DNA of 64,000 bases from Kribbella pratensis (GTDB lineage Bacteria; Actinomycetota; Actinomycetes; Propionibacteriales; Kribbellaceae), in NCBI RefSeq assembly GCF_004365355.1, contig NZ_SODP01000002.1, positions 399,531 through 463,530 on the forward strand. The letters are read 5' to 3'. Positions 6,731 through 15,900 of the stretch are shown in pieces (position 1 is the stretch's first letter; every line of letters begins with the position of its first letter). A model generated the notes under the pieces. It saw only the letters and a list, made by a program, of their open reading frames with translations. It ran no database searches and was not told where the DNA came from. The translations under genes were made by a program, and so were the position numbers.

Positions 6731-9243
6731 GCGACACCTCCGTGGACGAGCATTGCGGCGTGGTCGACTGCTGCGGCGACATCGCCGTCGGGTGGGAAGA
6801 GGAGCGCCCGGCCGACCACGAGGCCACGTACGGAGGGGAGGCCAAGCGCCTTACCCCACGACGCGTACGTCGCTTCCGGTGCGACCGTTGGGTCGCCGCC
6901 GAGGAGCAAGGTCGGGAGGGTTGTTGCCTCCATCACCCTCTCCAATTCGTCGACCACCGGCAGCTTGAGCCAGGTATACGCGCTCGTCGCGCCGAGGGCG
7001 GAGGCGATGTGGATCGATTTGATCACCGAGTCCGGGTCGAGCAGGTTCGTCACCCGGCCGTCCTCGGCGCGGGTCGACCAGAACGGTTCGACCATCGCCA
7101 TCAGCTTGTGCTCGGCGAGACCGGTGACGGCCGCGGCGCTGGACTCCAACGTGGTCACGGTTCCAGGGTCGCCAAGATCGATGCGAGTCAGCATCTTTCC
7201 GCCATCCAGTCGGCGGCTGGCGATCTCGTCCGCCGTGCGGTACGCGGTGAAGCGGTCGTCCACCTCGAACGCGGCGCCTTGCAGACCGCCGCGGTTCATC
7301 GAGCCAATGACGACCTTGCCTTCCAACGCCCCCAGGAGCAGAAGGTCTTCGAGGATGTCCGGAGTTGCGAGGACACCGTCTACGCCGGGACGCTCCAATG
7401 CGGTCATCAGTCGAGTGATCAGGTCCGGGCGGCTGGCCATCGCCATCCGGTCACCACGTACCCCGAGTGCACCGCGGGCCGGGTGGTCTGCAGCAACAAT
7501 CAGCAGTCGTCCGTCGTCGCCCACCAACGCCCGCGTCCGCCGCTGCTGCCACGCTTCAGCCAGCCGTTCCGGATGCCGCACCCGAATCTCAGTAAGCTCC
7601 GCCAGCCGCTCCCCATACCCCTGCCACCGCACCTGCCCAGCCTGCTCCGCAGGCAACTCAAGTCCCCCGATCACCGTCGTCTGCCCATCCCCCAACCACT
7701 CCCCACCCTGCTCCCCCACACCCCGCTCAACGGTCGACTCAGCCCCGGAATGCACCACCCCCACCGACTCCGCCGCCCCACCCATATCCACCTGCTGACC
7801 AGCCCCAGCCGAGGACCCGGGCGCGCCGCCCACACCACCCGTGTTGGACGCGCCAAGCCCACCCGAGCTCGCGGCATCCGCGAAGGTGTCAGGCGCGCCC
7901 GGGTTCGCGGGGTCAGGGAACGCGCCAGGCGCGCCCGGGTTAGCGGGGTTGGCGAAGGCGCCGGGGACGCCAGGCGTGCCGGTCGCGTCCGCGCTCACGG
8001 CGTTGTCGAACGTTCCGGGGGCGCCGGTGCCGTCGGTGCCGGCCACACTAGGGGTCGCGGGGTCGGCGAAGGCACCGGGCGTGCCGGAGTTGGCGAAGGT
8101 GCCAGCGGTGGCGGGGGCTGACTCCGGGGCGATGACCGTCGCCTCGTCCTGCCAGGCCGGAGCCCCGCCCTGCGGGGGGTTGCTGTGCCCCGGGTCGTCG
8201 GCAGCAGCCGTGAGATCGTTCGCACCCGACTGCGCCGCAAACGGCGAGTCGCTCGGCACGCCCCCGTGAGCAACCGTCGGGTCATTCGCCCCGGAGCCCG
8301 AGCGCTGCACGACAACCGTCGGATCGTTCACACCCGCCTCCGTCGCAAACGGAGAGTCATAGGGTGTGTGCGCGACCGTCGGGTCGTTCGTGCCTGGCTG
8401 TGATGCGAATGGCGAATCGCTCGGCGTGCCCCGGTGAGCGGCCGTCGGATCGCCGGCGCCTGGAGATGCCTGCCGTGCGTCCGGCTGCGGCGCGAACGGC
8501 GAGTCGCTCGGCGCGGCCTCGTGGGCAACCGTCAGGTTGTTCGACCCGGGGGCTGGACGCTGGGCTATGACAGTCGGGTCGCTCGCACCCGACTGTGGCG
8601 CGAACGGCGAGTCGCTCTGGGAGCCGCCCTGGGCGAGCGTCGGATCGCCCGCGCCTGGAGCTGCCTGGTGTGCTGGGCGTGTGGGCGAGCCGGGATGCTG
8701 CGCAGCAGTCGTCGGGTCAGTCGCACCCCGCTGCGGCGCGAACGGCGAGTCGCTCGGGGTGCCGCGCTGCGCGACGGCTGGGTCGTTGGCACTCGGCTGC
8801 GGCGCGAAAGGCGACTCACTCGACGCGCCGCGCTGGGCGGCCGTCGGGTCATTCGACCCGGGGGCTGGACGCTGGGCTATGACAGTCGGGTCGCTCGCAC
8901 CCGGCTGCGGCGCGAACGGCGAGTCGCTCGGCGCGCTGCGGTAGGCCTCCGTCGGGTCGTTCGAGCCGTGGCCAGGGCGCTGGGCGCCAACAGTTGGGTC
9001 GTTCGCGCCCGGCTGTGGCGCGAATGGTGAGTCGCTGGGGACCCCGCGGTACGCAGCGGTCGGGTCGTTCGCAGCTGGCTGAGGCGCGAACGGCGAGTCG
9101 GTGGGGGTGGCGCGGTTGACCGCGATTGTGGGGTCGTTGGGGGCGGGGTCGTGGATGGTTTCTTCGGTCGGGGTTGGGGTGGGGCGATGGATGGGGATGG
9201 GGCGGGCGTCTTCGTCGTACGGGTCCTGGTCTCGTTTGGTCAT
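6727..9243 (-). CDS. Cgl0159-family TIM-barrel aldolase fused to a long N-terminal repeat domain
   Basis: An 838-residue protein in two parts. Residues 532-838 (DNA about 6727-7650) are a (beta/alpha)8 protein of the Cgl0159/DeoC-LacD-like type found in actinobacterial iol clusters (VAADHPARGALG, GSMNRGGLQGAAFE, GGKMLTRIDLGD, TWLKLPVV, LLLGGDP). It probably cleaves or binds an inositol-pathway intermediate such as the IolC product. Residues 1-531 are low-complexity: about 16 xDPTxxxQ-like units alternating with ten [DE]SPFA motifs, then a Pro/Ala/Gly tract with FANPANPGAPG repeats. Members I know have only the enzyme domain (about 300 residues). The start overlaps the iolC stop (ATGA), and repeat copies differ largely at synonymous positions, which supports translation in this frame. 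A shorter product from an internal start cannot be excluded. Confidence 0.85.
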   Translation of the reverse strand: MTKRDQDPYDEDARPIPIHRPTPTPTEETIHDPAPNDPTIAVNRATPTDSPFAPQPAANDPTAAYRGVPSDSPFAPQPGANDPTVGAQRPGHGSNDPTEAYRSAPSDSPFAPQPGASDPTVIAQRPAPGSNDPTAAQRGASSESPFAPQPSANDPAVAQRGTPSDSPFAPQRGATDPTTAAQHPGSPTRPAHQAAPGAGDPTLAQGGSQSDSPFAPQSGASDPTVIAQRPAPGSNNLTVAHEAAPSDSPFAPQPDARQASPGAGDPTAAHRGTPSDSPFASQPGTNDPTVAHTPYDSPFATEAGVNDPTVVVQRSGSGANDPTVAHGGVPSDSPFAAQSGANDLTAAADDPGHSNPPQGGAPAWQDEATVIAPESAPATAGTFANSGTPGAFADPATPSVAGTDGTGAPGTFDNAVSADATGTPGVPGAFANPANPGAPGAFPDPANPGAPDTFADAASSGGLGASNTGGVGGAPGSSAGAGQQVDMGGAAESVGVVHSGAESTVERGVGEQGGEWLGDGQTTVIGGLELPAEQAGQVRWQGYGERLAELTEIRVRHPERLAEAWQQRRTRALVGDDGRLLIVAADHPARGALGVRGDRMAMASRPDLITRLMTALERPGVDGVLATPDILEDLLLLGALEGKVVIGSMNRGGLQGAAFEVDDRFTAYRTADEIASRRLDGGKMLTRIDLGDPGTVTTLESSAAAVTGLAEHKLMAMVEPFWSTRAEDGRVTNLLDPDSVIKSIHIASALGATSAYTWLKLPVVDELERVMEATTLPTLLLGGDPTVAPEATYASWGKALGLPSVRGLVVGRALLFPPDGDVAAAVDHAAMLVHGGVA
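8540..8591. repeat. 52-bp exact direct repeat, copy 1
   Basis: Identical base for base to 8852-8903, 312 bp away and in the same reading frame (312 = 104 codons). It encodes the SDPTVIAQRPAPGS unit. The other repeat units are diverged, so this pair points to a recent duplication or gene conversion within the array. Confidence 0.95.
8852..8903. repeat. 52-bp exact direct repeat, copy 2
   Basis: Second copy of the 8540-8591 repeat. Flanking bases differ on both sides, so the identical block ends exactly at these limits. Confidence 0.95.
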
Positions 9244-10181
9244 GAGGGGTCACCCAACTTGGACAGGACTTCTTCGGTGGTGGGCATGGCGGTGGAGCAT
9301 TCGAGGCGGGAGGCGACGATGGCGCCGGCGATGTTCGCGAAGCGGATGACCTTTTCCAGCGGCCAGCCCGAGAGCAAACCGTGGCAAAGCGCGCCGCCGA
9401 AGCCGTCGCCGGCGCCGAGTCCGTTGACCACCTCGACCGGGTACGGCGGGACCTCGACGCGCTCATCGCGGGTACGTGCCAACGTCCCACGCGGCCCCTG
9501 CTTCACCACGGCGAGCTCCAGCCCACGATCGAGCAGCGCCTGCGCCGCCTTGTCGGGGTCCGTCTCGCCGACCGCGACCTCACACTCCTCGCGGTTGCCC
9601 ACAGCAACCGTGCAGTAGTCCAGCGCCCGCGACACCTGCTCGTGCGCCTCGCTCGGATCGGCCCAGAACATCGGCCGGTAGTCGAGGTCGAGCACGGTGA
9701 TCGGCCTCCGCTCACGCGCCTCCCACGCCGCGAAGTGCGCCGACCGCGACGGCTCCGCGGACAACCCGGTGACCGTCGACCAGTAGATCCGCGCCTCCCG
9801 GATCGCGTCCAGGTCGAGCTCGGACGGGTTGATCACCAGGTCCGGCGCCTTCGGGAACCGGTAGAAGTACAGCGGGAAGTTGTCCGGCGGGAAGATCTCG
9901 CAGAACGTGATCGGCGTAGGCAGCCCGTCGACCGGCGAGACAAACCGATCGTCGACGCCGAGCTCACCCAGCGTCCGGTGGATGAACGTCCCGAACGGAT
10001 CGTTCCCGGTCCGGCTGATCACCGCCGACTTCCGCCCGTGCCGCGCCGCCGCGACCGCCACATTCGTCGCGCTCCCGCCGAGGAACTTCCCGAACGACTC
10101 CACATCCTCGAGATGCGTCCCGGCCTGCAACGGATACAGGTCGACCCCGATCCGCCCGATCGTCAGTACGTCGTCCACCAT
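9240..10181 (-). CDS. iolC: 5-dehydro-2-deoxygluconokinase
   Basis: A 313-residue PfkB/ribokinase-family kinase that phosphorylates 2-deoxy-5-keto-gluconate, the IolB product. It starts DVLTIGRIGVDLYPLQ, has the N-terminal substrate motif GGSATNVAVAAARHGRKSAVIS, and near the C-terminus the PfkB signature NGLGAGDGFGGALCHGLLSG with the catalytic Asp in GAGD. I chose MVDDVLT because its ATG overlaps the stop of the TIM-barrel gene (TGATG); an in-frame extension of 38 codons lies inside that gene. The stop overlaps the start of the repeat-aldolase gene. Confidence 0.94.
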   Translation of the reverse strand: MVDDVLTIGRIGVDLYPLQAGTHLEDVESFGKFLGGSATNVAVAAARHGRKSAVISRTGNDPFGTFIHRTLGELGVDDRFVSPVDGLPTPITFCEIFPPDNFPLYFYRFPKAPDLVINPSELDLDAIREARIYWSTVTGLSAEPSRSAHFAAWEARERRPITVLDLDYRPMFWADPSEAHEQVSRALDYCTVAVGNREECEVAVGETDPDKAAQALLDRGLELAVVKQGPRGTLARTRDERVEVPPYPVEVVNGLGAGDGFGGALCHGLLSGWPLEKVIRFANIAGAIVASRLECSTAMPTTEEVLSKLGDPS

Positions 10182-11062
10182 CAGACCCGACCCGCAATCT
10201 CCCGCAAGTGCGCGATGCTCGTCCGTACGTCGACCACTGGCCCCTCGCCGGTCGGCCGCTCCGGCAGGATCGTGTCCTGCTCCAGCACGTACCAACCGTC
10301 GTACCCGGCCTGCTCGAGCGTCCCCACGATCGTGGCGATATCGATGTCTCCGGCACCCAACGGCCGATACATCCCTTGCCGTACGGCGTCCGTGTAGCTG
10401 ACCGAGCCCGCCTGCACTCGCGCCGCCCAGGTGGCGTCGACGTCCTTCAAGTGCGTGTGGCGTACGCGGTCCGTGTGCTTGACCACCAGTGCGACCGGGT
10501 CGACGCCGCCGATCAGCAGGTGACCGGTGTCGAGCGTGAGACCGATCGACGACCCGCTCACCACGTGGTCGACGTCGTCAGCGTTCTCGACCATCGTGCC
10601 GACATGCGGGTGGATCGTCGCGAGTACGCCCCGAGCGGCCGCAAGCTCTGACAGCTTGTCAAGGTTGCCCAGCAACGTGCTCCACCCGGTCTCGTCCAGC
10701 ACCGGGCGGTCGTCGTACCCGTCCTGCCCGGTCGCGGCCGCGAGCACCAGCGTGGTCGCGCCGGCGGCGACGAAGCCCTCGAGTGCCGTGGCAACCGACG
10801 GAGCAGGATCGTACGACGGATCGTGCAGCACGACCGGAACGAAGCCGCCGACCGCCCGAAGACCCACATCTGCAAGGGTTTTCGCCTTCTCGGCCGGATC
10901 CACCGGCAGGAATCCGTCCGGTCCGAACTCGGTCGCGGCGAGGCCGACCTCGCGCATCTCGGCGAGCACCGTCTGCGGGTCGTACTGCCATCCCCACCCG
11001 GGTACCTCGCACACACCCCAAGAGATCGGGGCGCCTGCGATCCTGTGCACCAGGTCAGTCAT
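10181..11062 (-). CDS. IolE-like 2-keto-myo-inositol dehydratase / TIM-barrel isomerase
   Basis: A 293-residue TIM-barrel protein of the IolE/IolH/IolI superfamily. It begins with GAPISWGVCEVPGWGWQ and carries the metal-site segments TEFGPDGFLP, TIHPHVGTMVE, LTLDTGHLLIGG, HTHLKDVD and LEQDTIL. The glycine-rich QGMYRPLGAGDIDIATIV followed by GYDGWYVLEQD matches the C-terminal part expected of IolE, so dehydration of 2-keto-myo-inositol is the most likely job. It lies between the dehydrogenase (42 bp upstream) and iolC (overlapping). Assignment between IolE and IolI/IolH needs a tree. Confidence 0.88.
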   Translation of the reverse strand: MTDLVHRIAGAPISWGVCEVPGWGWQYDPQTVLAEMREVGLAATEFGPDGFLPVDPAEKAKTLADVGLRAVGGFVPVVLHDPSYDPAPSVATALEGFVAAGATTLVLAAATGQDGYDDRPVLDETGWSTLLGNLDKLSELAAARGVLATIHPHVGTMVENADDVDHVVSGSSIGLTLDTGHLLIGGVDPVALVVKHTDRVRHTHLKDVDATWAARVQAGSVSYTDAVRQGMYRPLGAGDIDIATIVGTLEQAGYDGWYVLEQDTILPERPTGEGPVVDVRTSIAHLREIAGRV

Positions 11063-11104
11063 CGACCGGTCTCCTCTGCTGGTGAACGATTGCTAGTGAA
11101 CGGT

Positions 11105-12103
11105 TCATGCGATCTCATCCAGGCTCACGACGCGATTCTCGCGCCGGGACAGCTCACACGCGTCCGCCGTACGGAACGCCTGATACGCGTCCCGCACCGT
11201 GCACGGGACCTCGCGGGCGCCGGCGACGACCTCGGTGAAGGCGGCCAGCTCCGCGGCGTACGCGAGGCGGAAGCGGTCCATGAACGTCGCATGCGGCTGA
11301 CCGCTCGGGAAGGTCACGCCCTCCTCGGCCGAGCGCAGTGCGGTGTGCTCGTCCAGCCCGACCGCGATCGAACCGAGGCTGCCGAGCACCTCCATCCGTA
11401 CGTCGTGGCCGGCCGCGTTGTAGCGCGTGCCGCTGACCGCGACGAACGTGCCGTCGTCCAGGGTCAGCAGCGCAGCCGCCGCGTCCACGTCGCCGTACTC
11501 ACCGAAGAAGGACTCGCCGCGGTTCGCACCGGTCGCGTACGCGCTGACCACCTCGCGGCCGGTGACGAACCGGATGATGTCGAAGTCGTGCACGGTGCAG
11601 TCGCGGAAGAACCCGCCGCTGGTCGGGATGTACTCCGCCGGCGGCGGGAACGCGTCGTTCGTGTTCGCGCGGATGTGGTGGATGAACCCGAGCTCGCCGG
11701 ACCGGACCTGCGCCGCGGCCGTCTGGTACCCATGGTCGAACCGGCGCTGGAAGCCGATGTGCACCGGTACGCCGGCCTTCTCGACCAGCTCGACCACGCG
11801 CTTGGTCTCGGCCAGGTCGATCGCCACCGGCTTCTCACAGAACGTCGGGATCCCGGCCGCCACCGCGGCCGCGATCAGCTTCGCGTGCGCCGAGGTCGCG
11901 GCCGCGATGACGAAGCCGTCCGGACGGCTCGCCAGCAGCGTGTCGACGTCGGGTGCGAACTCCAGCCCGAGATCCTTCGCGACGAGCTCCGCCCGGCCCG
12001 GGTCCGCGTCGGCGACGACCACCTGATCCACCGCCGGCAAACCCTTGAGCGTCGCGGCGTGGAACGCCCCGATCCGCCCGACCCCGACCAACCCGATCCG
12101 CAT
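11105..12103 (-). CDS. iolG: Inositol 2-dehydrogenase (Gfo/Idh/MocA family)
   Basis: A 332-residue NAD(P)-dependent dehydrogenase, probably the first step of inositol breakdown (myo-inositol to 2-keto-myo-inositol). The Rossmann motif GLVGVGRIGAFHA is at the N-terminus, the family motif CEKPVAIDLAET at about residues 90-100, and the active-site region GGFFRDCTVHDFDIIRFVTG about 80 residues later. A GTG three codons upstream is possible. I prefer the ATG at 12103 because GGAGAGG sits about 9 bp before it but overlaps the GTG. It is the promoter-proximal gene of the operon and diverges from the GntR gene. Confidence 0.9.
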   Translation of the reverse strand: MRIGLVGVGRIGAFHAATLKGLPAVDQVVVADADPGRAELVAKDLGLEFAPDVDTLLASRPDGFVIAAATSAHAKLIAAAVAAGIPTFCEKPVAIDLAETKRVVELVEKAGVPVHIGFQRRFDHGYQTAAAQVRSGELGFIHHIRANTNDAFPPPAEYIPTSGGFFRDCTVHDFDIIRFVTGREVVSAYATGANRGESFFGEYGDVDAAAALLTLDDGTFVAVSGTRYNAAGHDVRMEVLGSLGSIAVGLDEHTALRSAEEGVTFPSGQPHATFMDRFRLAYAAELAAFTEVVAGAREVPCTVRDAYQAFRTADACELSRRENRVVSLDEIA

Positions 12104-12232
12104 TCCGGTCACCTCTCCGCTCGCCCGTCAGCACGCCTCCGTCAGCTTCCCCGGGAGGCAGCAGAGTGTCAACACTTTGTTAACACATTTTCACGTCACG
12201 ACATACATACCTTGATCATGTAACATCCGCCC
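12104..12232. promoter_or_regulatory. Divergent iolG / GntR control region
   Basis: This 129-bp gap must hold the promoters of the eleven-gene operon and of the regulator. It is AT-rich relative to the window and contains TGTCAACA at 12167-12174 and the perfect palindrome TGTTAACA at 12179-12186, with centres 12 bp apart on one helix face. These are good candidates for GntR half-sites. A further AT-rich stretch (tacataccttgatcatg) lies 10-30 bp before the GntR start, which has no obvious Shine-Dalgarno sequence and may be leaderless. Confidence 0.65.
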
Positions 12233-12970
12233 ATGGTTGCTCTTCCGGTCAGTATCGATCGGGCCAGCCCGGTGCCGCTGTATCACCAACTGGCCGAGCA
12301 GTTGACGTCCGCCATCACCGACGGCTCGCTCCGCCCGGGCGATCCGTTCGAGAACGAGATCGCCATGTCGGACCGGCTCGGCCTGTCCCGGCCGACCGTG
12401 CGCCGCGCGATCGCCGAGCTGGTCAACCAGGGTCTGCTGGTCCGCCGGCGCGGCATCGGCACCACGGTTGCGAGCCAGATGGTGCACCGCAAGGCCGAGC
12501 TGACCAGCCTGTACGAGGACCTCGAGCGGGAGGGCCGGACTCCCCGCACGGAGGTCCTGTCCCTCGACTGCGAAGCGCAGGACGACCGCGCCGCGACGGT
12601 CCTGGAGCTCCCGCCCGGCACCCCGCTGGTTTCGATCGTCCGGCTTCGCTACGCCGACGACGTACCACTCGCGATCATGCGCAACTGGTTGCCGCCGGCC
12701 CTCAACGACCTCACGCTGGAACAACTCACGCACGAGGGCCTGTACGCCGTACTCCGGGCCCGCGGCATCCGCCCGACGGTCGCCCGCCAGCGCATCGGCG
12801 CCCGCAACGCCACCGCCGACGAGCGCCGTACGCTCCACATGTCCAAGGCCGAGCCGCTCGTCACCATGACCCGCTCGGCCTACGCCGCCGACGGATCCCC
12901 GATCGAATACGGCAACCACTGCTACCGCGCCGACCACTACTCCGTCGACGTGGTGGTCTCCGAGCGCTGA
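12233..12970 (+). CDS. GntR-family regulator with UTRA domain (probable inositol operon regulator)
   Basis: A 245-residue HutC-type repressor. The winged helix is at residues 10-75 (PVPLYHQLAEQLTSAI, MSDRLGLSRPTVRRAIAELVNQGLLVRRRGIGT), followed by a UTRA ligand domain (residues about 95-240) with LEGxP-like PPGTPLVSIVRLRYADDVPLAI and the end YRADHYSVDVVV. UTRA regulators usually bind a pathway metabolite and release DNA. Divergent placement 129 bp from iolG makes control of the inositol operon very likely, with an inositol intermediate as inducer (inference). Confidence 0.92.
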   Translation: MVALPVSIDRASPVPLYHQLAEQLTSAITDGSLRPGDPFENEIAMSDRLGLSRPTVRRAIAELVNQGLLVRRRGIGTTVASQMVHRKAELTSLYEDLEREGRTPRTEVLSLDCEAQDDRAATVLELPPGTPLVSIVRLRYADDVPLAIMRNWLPPALNDLTLEQLTHEGLYAVLRARGIRPTVARQRIGARNATADERRTLHMSKAEPLVTMTRSAYAADGSPIEYGNHCYRADHYSVDVVVSER

Positions 12971-12971
12971 C

Positions 12972-15900
12972 CTACCCCTGGTTGGCGATCAGGGTTCGGA
13001 CCAGGCGGAGGCCTACGGAGAGTTGGGCCAGTTCGGGGCCTTCGGTCTCGACGATCTCCTCGAGCATGGAGGAGGCGCGGGACAGGGCCACGGCGTTCTG
13101 GTCCTGCCAGGTGATAACCCGGTTCTCCGGCTCGGCCGAGGCGTCGGTGGTGGCCAGGACCTGTCGGGTGAGGCGGGAGTGGACGGCGTGCAGGTCGTCG
13201 CGGAGGGCGGCGCGGGCCATCGTCTGCCAGCGGTCGGTGCGGGGCAGGCCGATGATCCGCTCCAGGAAGCGGCCGAGTTGCAGCCGCTCGCCCAAGGCGA
13301 AGTGGACCCTGGCGACCTCGAGGATGTCGATGTCGTCGCGGGACGCGGTCTCGACGATGCCGAGTCCGGCGTACGCCGGGGGCAGCACCGCGATCCGGGT
13401 GGCGAAGTCGTCGGCAACGCCCTTCTGCACAAGGCTTTCCCGCCGCTGCTCGAACAGGGCCAGCTCGCGGCCCCGCAGTACGTCGGGCAGCGCCGCCGTC
13501 AGCTTCGCGATCCCCGGGCCGAAGAACTCGATCAGATCCTCGATGTCGACCGGAGGCCGCCGGTTACTGACCAGCCAGCGCGTCGCCCGCTCGACCAGCG
13601 TCCGGGTCTCCAGCCGCATGTGCGTCTGTGTCTCGGCGGCGACGATGTTGTCCAGCTCGGCGTTGCGCGACAGCAGCTCCGGCTGCGAGAAGATCCTGCT
13701 GGCCGCGAGGTTCGCGCGCACGACGTCCTCGACCGTCCCGCCGGTCTCCAGCGAGAGGCGGTGGTACGCCGTGATGCCCGACGTGTTCACGAACTCGTTG
13801 ACGATCTGCGTGGTGATGATCTCGCGCCGCAGCTGGTGGCTCTGGATCTGGTCCTCGAACCGCTCCTGGATCGCCTTCGGGAAGTAGCTCGCGAGCTTGT
13901 GCTTCAGGAACGGGTCGTCCGGCAGCGTCGTCTTGAGCAGCTCGGCTTCCATCACGATCTTGGTGTAGGCGATCAGCACCGAGAGCTCGGGTGACGTCAG
14001 CCCGCGGCCCTCGGCCTTGCGCCGCTTGAACTCCGTCACGCTCGGCAGGAACTCCAGCTCGCGGTCGAGCAGGCCCTGACGCTCCAGCCGCCGTACCCAG
14101 TCCTGGTGAACGTGCATGAGCGCCGCGGCCTGGGCGCCGGCGTTGGCGAGCGCGATGTTCTGCCGGTAGTTGCTCTTCAGCACGAGCGCGCCGACCTCGT
14201 CGGTCATCGACGCGATGAGGTCGTTGCGCTGCTTCTCGGTCAGGTCGCCGTCGGCAACCACCTTGTCCAGCAGGATCTTGATGTTCACCTCGTGGTCGGA
14301 GGTGTCCACGCCGGCCACGTTGTCGATGAAGTCGGTGTTGATCCGGCCGCCGGTCGCGGCGTACTCGATCCGGCCGAGCTGGGTGAAGCCGAGGTTGCCG
14401 CCCTCGCCAACGGCGCGGGCCCGCAGGTCGGAGCCGTTGATCCGGATCGCGTCGTTGGCCTTGTCGCCGACGTCGGCGTTCGACTCGGCCGACGACTTCA
14501 CGTACGTGCCGATGCCGCCGTTCCAGAACAGGTCGACCGGCGCCTTCAGGATCGCGTTCATCAGCTCGGCCGGCGTCAGCGTCGCCGGGCTGCCTTCGAT
14601 GCCGAGCGCGTCGCGCACCTCGGTGGAGATCGGGATCGCCTTCTCCGTCCGCGGGAACACCCCGCCGCCGGCGGAGATCAGCGACGCGTCGTAGTCCGCC
14701 CAGGACGACCGCGGCAGCTCGAACAGCCGCCGCCGCTCGGCGAACGACGAGGCCGCGTCGGGCGTCGGGTCGAGGAAGATGTGCCGGTGGTCGAACGCCG
14801 CGACCAGCCGGATGTGCTCGGACAGCAGCATGCCGTTGCCGAACACGTCACCGGACATGTCGCCGACGCCGACGACGGTGAAGTCCTCGGTCTGGCAGTC
14901 GTGACCCATCTCGCGGAAGTGCCGCTTGACCGACTCCCAGGCGCCGCGGGCGGTGATGCCCATCGCCTTGTGGTCGTAGCCGACCGAGCCGCCGGAAGCG
15001 AACGCGTCGCCCAGCCAGAACCCGTACTCCTTCGCGACCCCGTTCGCGATGTCCGAGAACGTCGCGGTTCCCTTGTCCGCGGCAACGACCAAGTAAGCGT
15101 CGTCACCGTCGTACCGGACCACGTCGCGCGGCGGAACGATGTCACCGGCAACAATGTTGTCGGTGATGTCCAGCAGCCCCGAGATGAAGGTCTTGTACGA
15201 CGCGATGCCCTCGGCCAGCCACGCATCCCGGTCGACGGACGGATCCGGCAGCTGCTTGGCGTAGAACCCGCCCTTCGCGCCGACCGGCACGATCACCGAG
15301 TTCTTCACCATCTGCGCCTTGACCAGCCCGAGCACCTCGGTGCGGAAGTCCTCGCGCCGGTCCGACCAGCGCAGACCGCCGCGCGCGACCGCGCCGAACC
15401 GCAGGTGCACACCTTCGACCCGCGGCGAGTAGACGAAGATCTCGTACGCCGGCCGCGGCTGGGGCAGGTCCGGGATCGCCTTGGGCTCCAGCTTGAGCGA
15501 CAGGTACGACCGCGGTTGCCCGTCGGGACCCGGCTGGAAGTAGTTGGTCCGCAGCGTCGCCTTCATCACGGTCAGGTACGACCGCAGGATCCGGTCCTCG
15601 TCCAGGCTCTGCACGGTGTCCAGTGCGGCCAGGATCTCCTTCTCCAGCTGATCGGTCCGCATGGTCCGGTCCGGATCGTCGGCCGGGCCGAGCGCCGGGT
15701 CGAAGCTGGTCTCGAACAGCTGCACCAGCAGACCGGCGACGTCCACGTGGTTCAGGAACGTGTTCTGGATGTAGTCCTGGCTGAACGGTGTGCCGCCCTG
15801 GCGGATGTAGCGCTGGTATGCGCGCAGGATCGACACCTGCCGCCAGCTGAGATTGCCGCGCAGCACCAGTGCGTTCAGCTTGTCGGACTCGGCCCGGCCC

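Larger units (their letters stand above)
7651..9243 (-). repeat. Tandem xDPT / DSPFA peptide-repeat region inside the aldolase gene
   Basis: Coding repeats of variable length (14 to about 29 residues). Thirteen units carry [NSGT]DPT and three carry a degenerate form (NDPA, NNLT, NDLT). Ten carry [DE]SPFA, most as SDSPFAPQ. Units tend to alternate long (with SPFA) and short (QRPxPGS). Codons for D, S, P and A vary at third positions between copies, for example GAC TCG CCG against GAT TCG CCA. The section nearest the enzyme domain changes to a different Ala/Pro/Gly repeat (GAFANPANPGAPGAF). The composition predicts an intrinsically disordered, acidic-to-neutral tail. Confidence 0.9.

Noticed and set aside
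7653..8403. Plus-strand frames across the repeat array
   Set aside because: They translate the repeats to Arg-rich or Gly/Ala-rich low complexity; operon coupling and synonymous codon variation support the minus-strand frame.
8340..9100. CRISPR-like regular repeats
   Set aside because: Unit length varies and the repeats code for protein in one frame; no constant repeat/unique spacer pattern.
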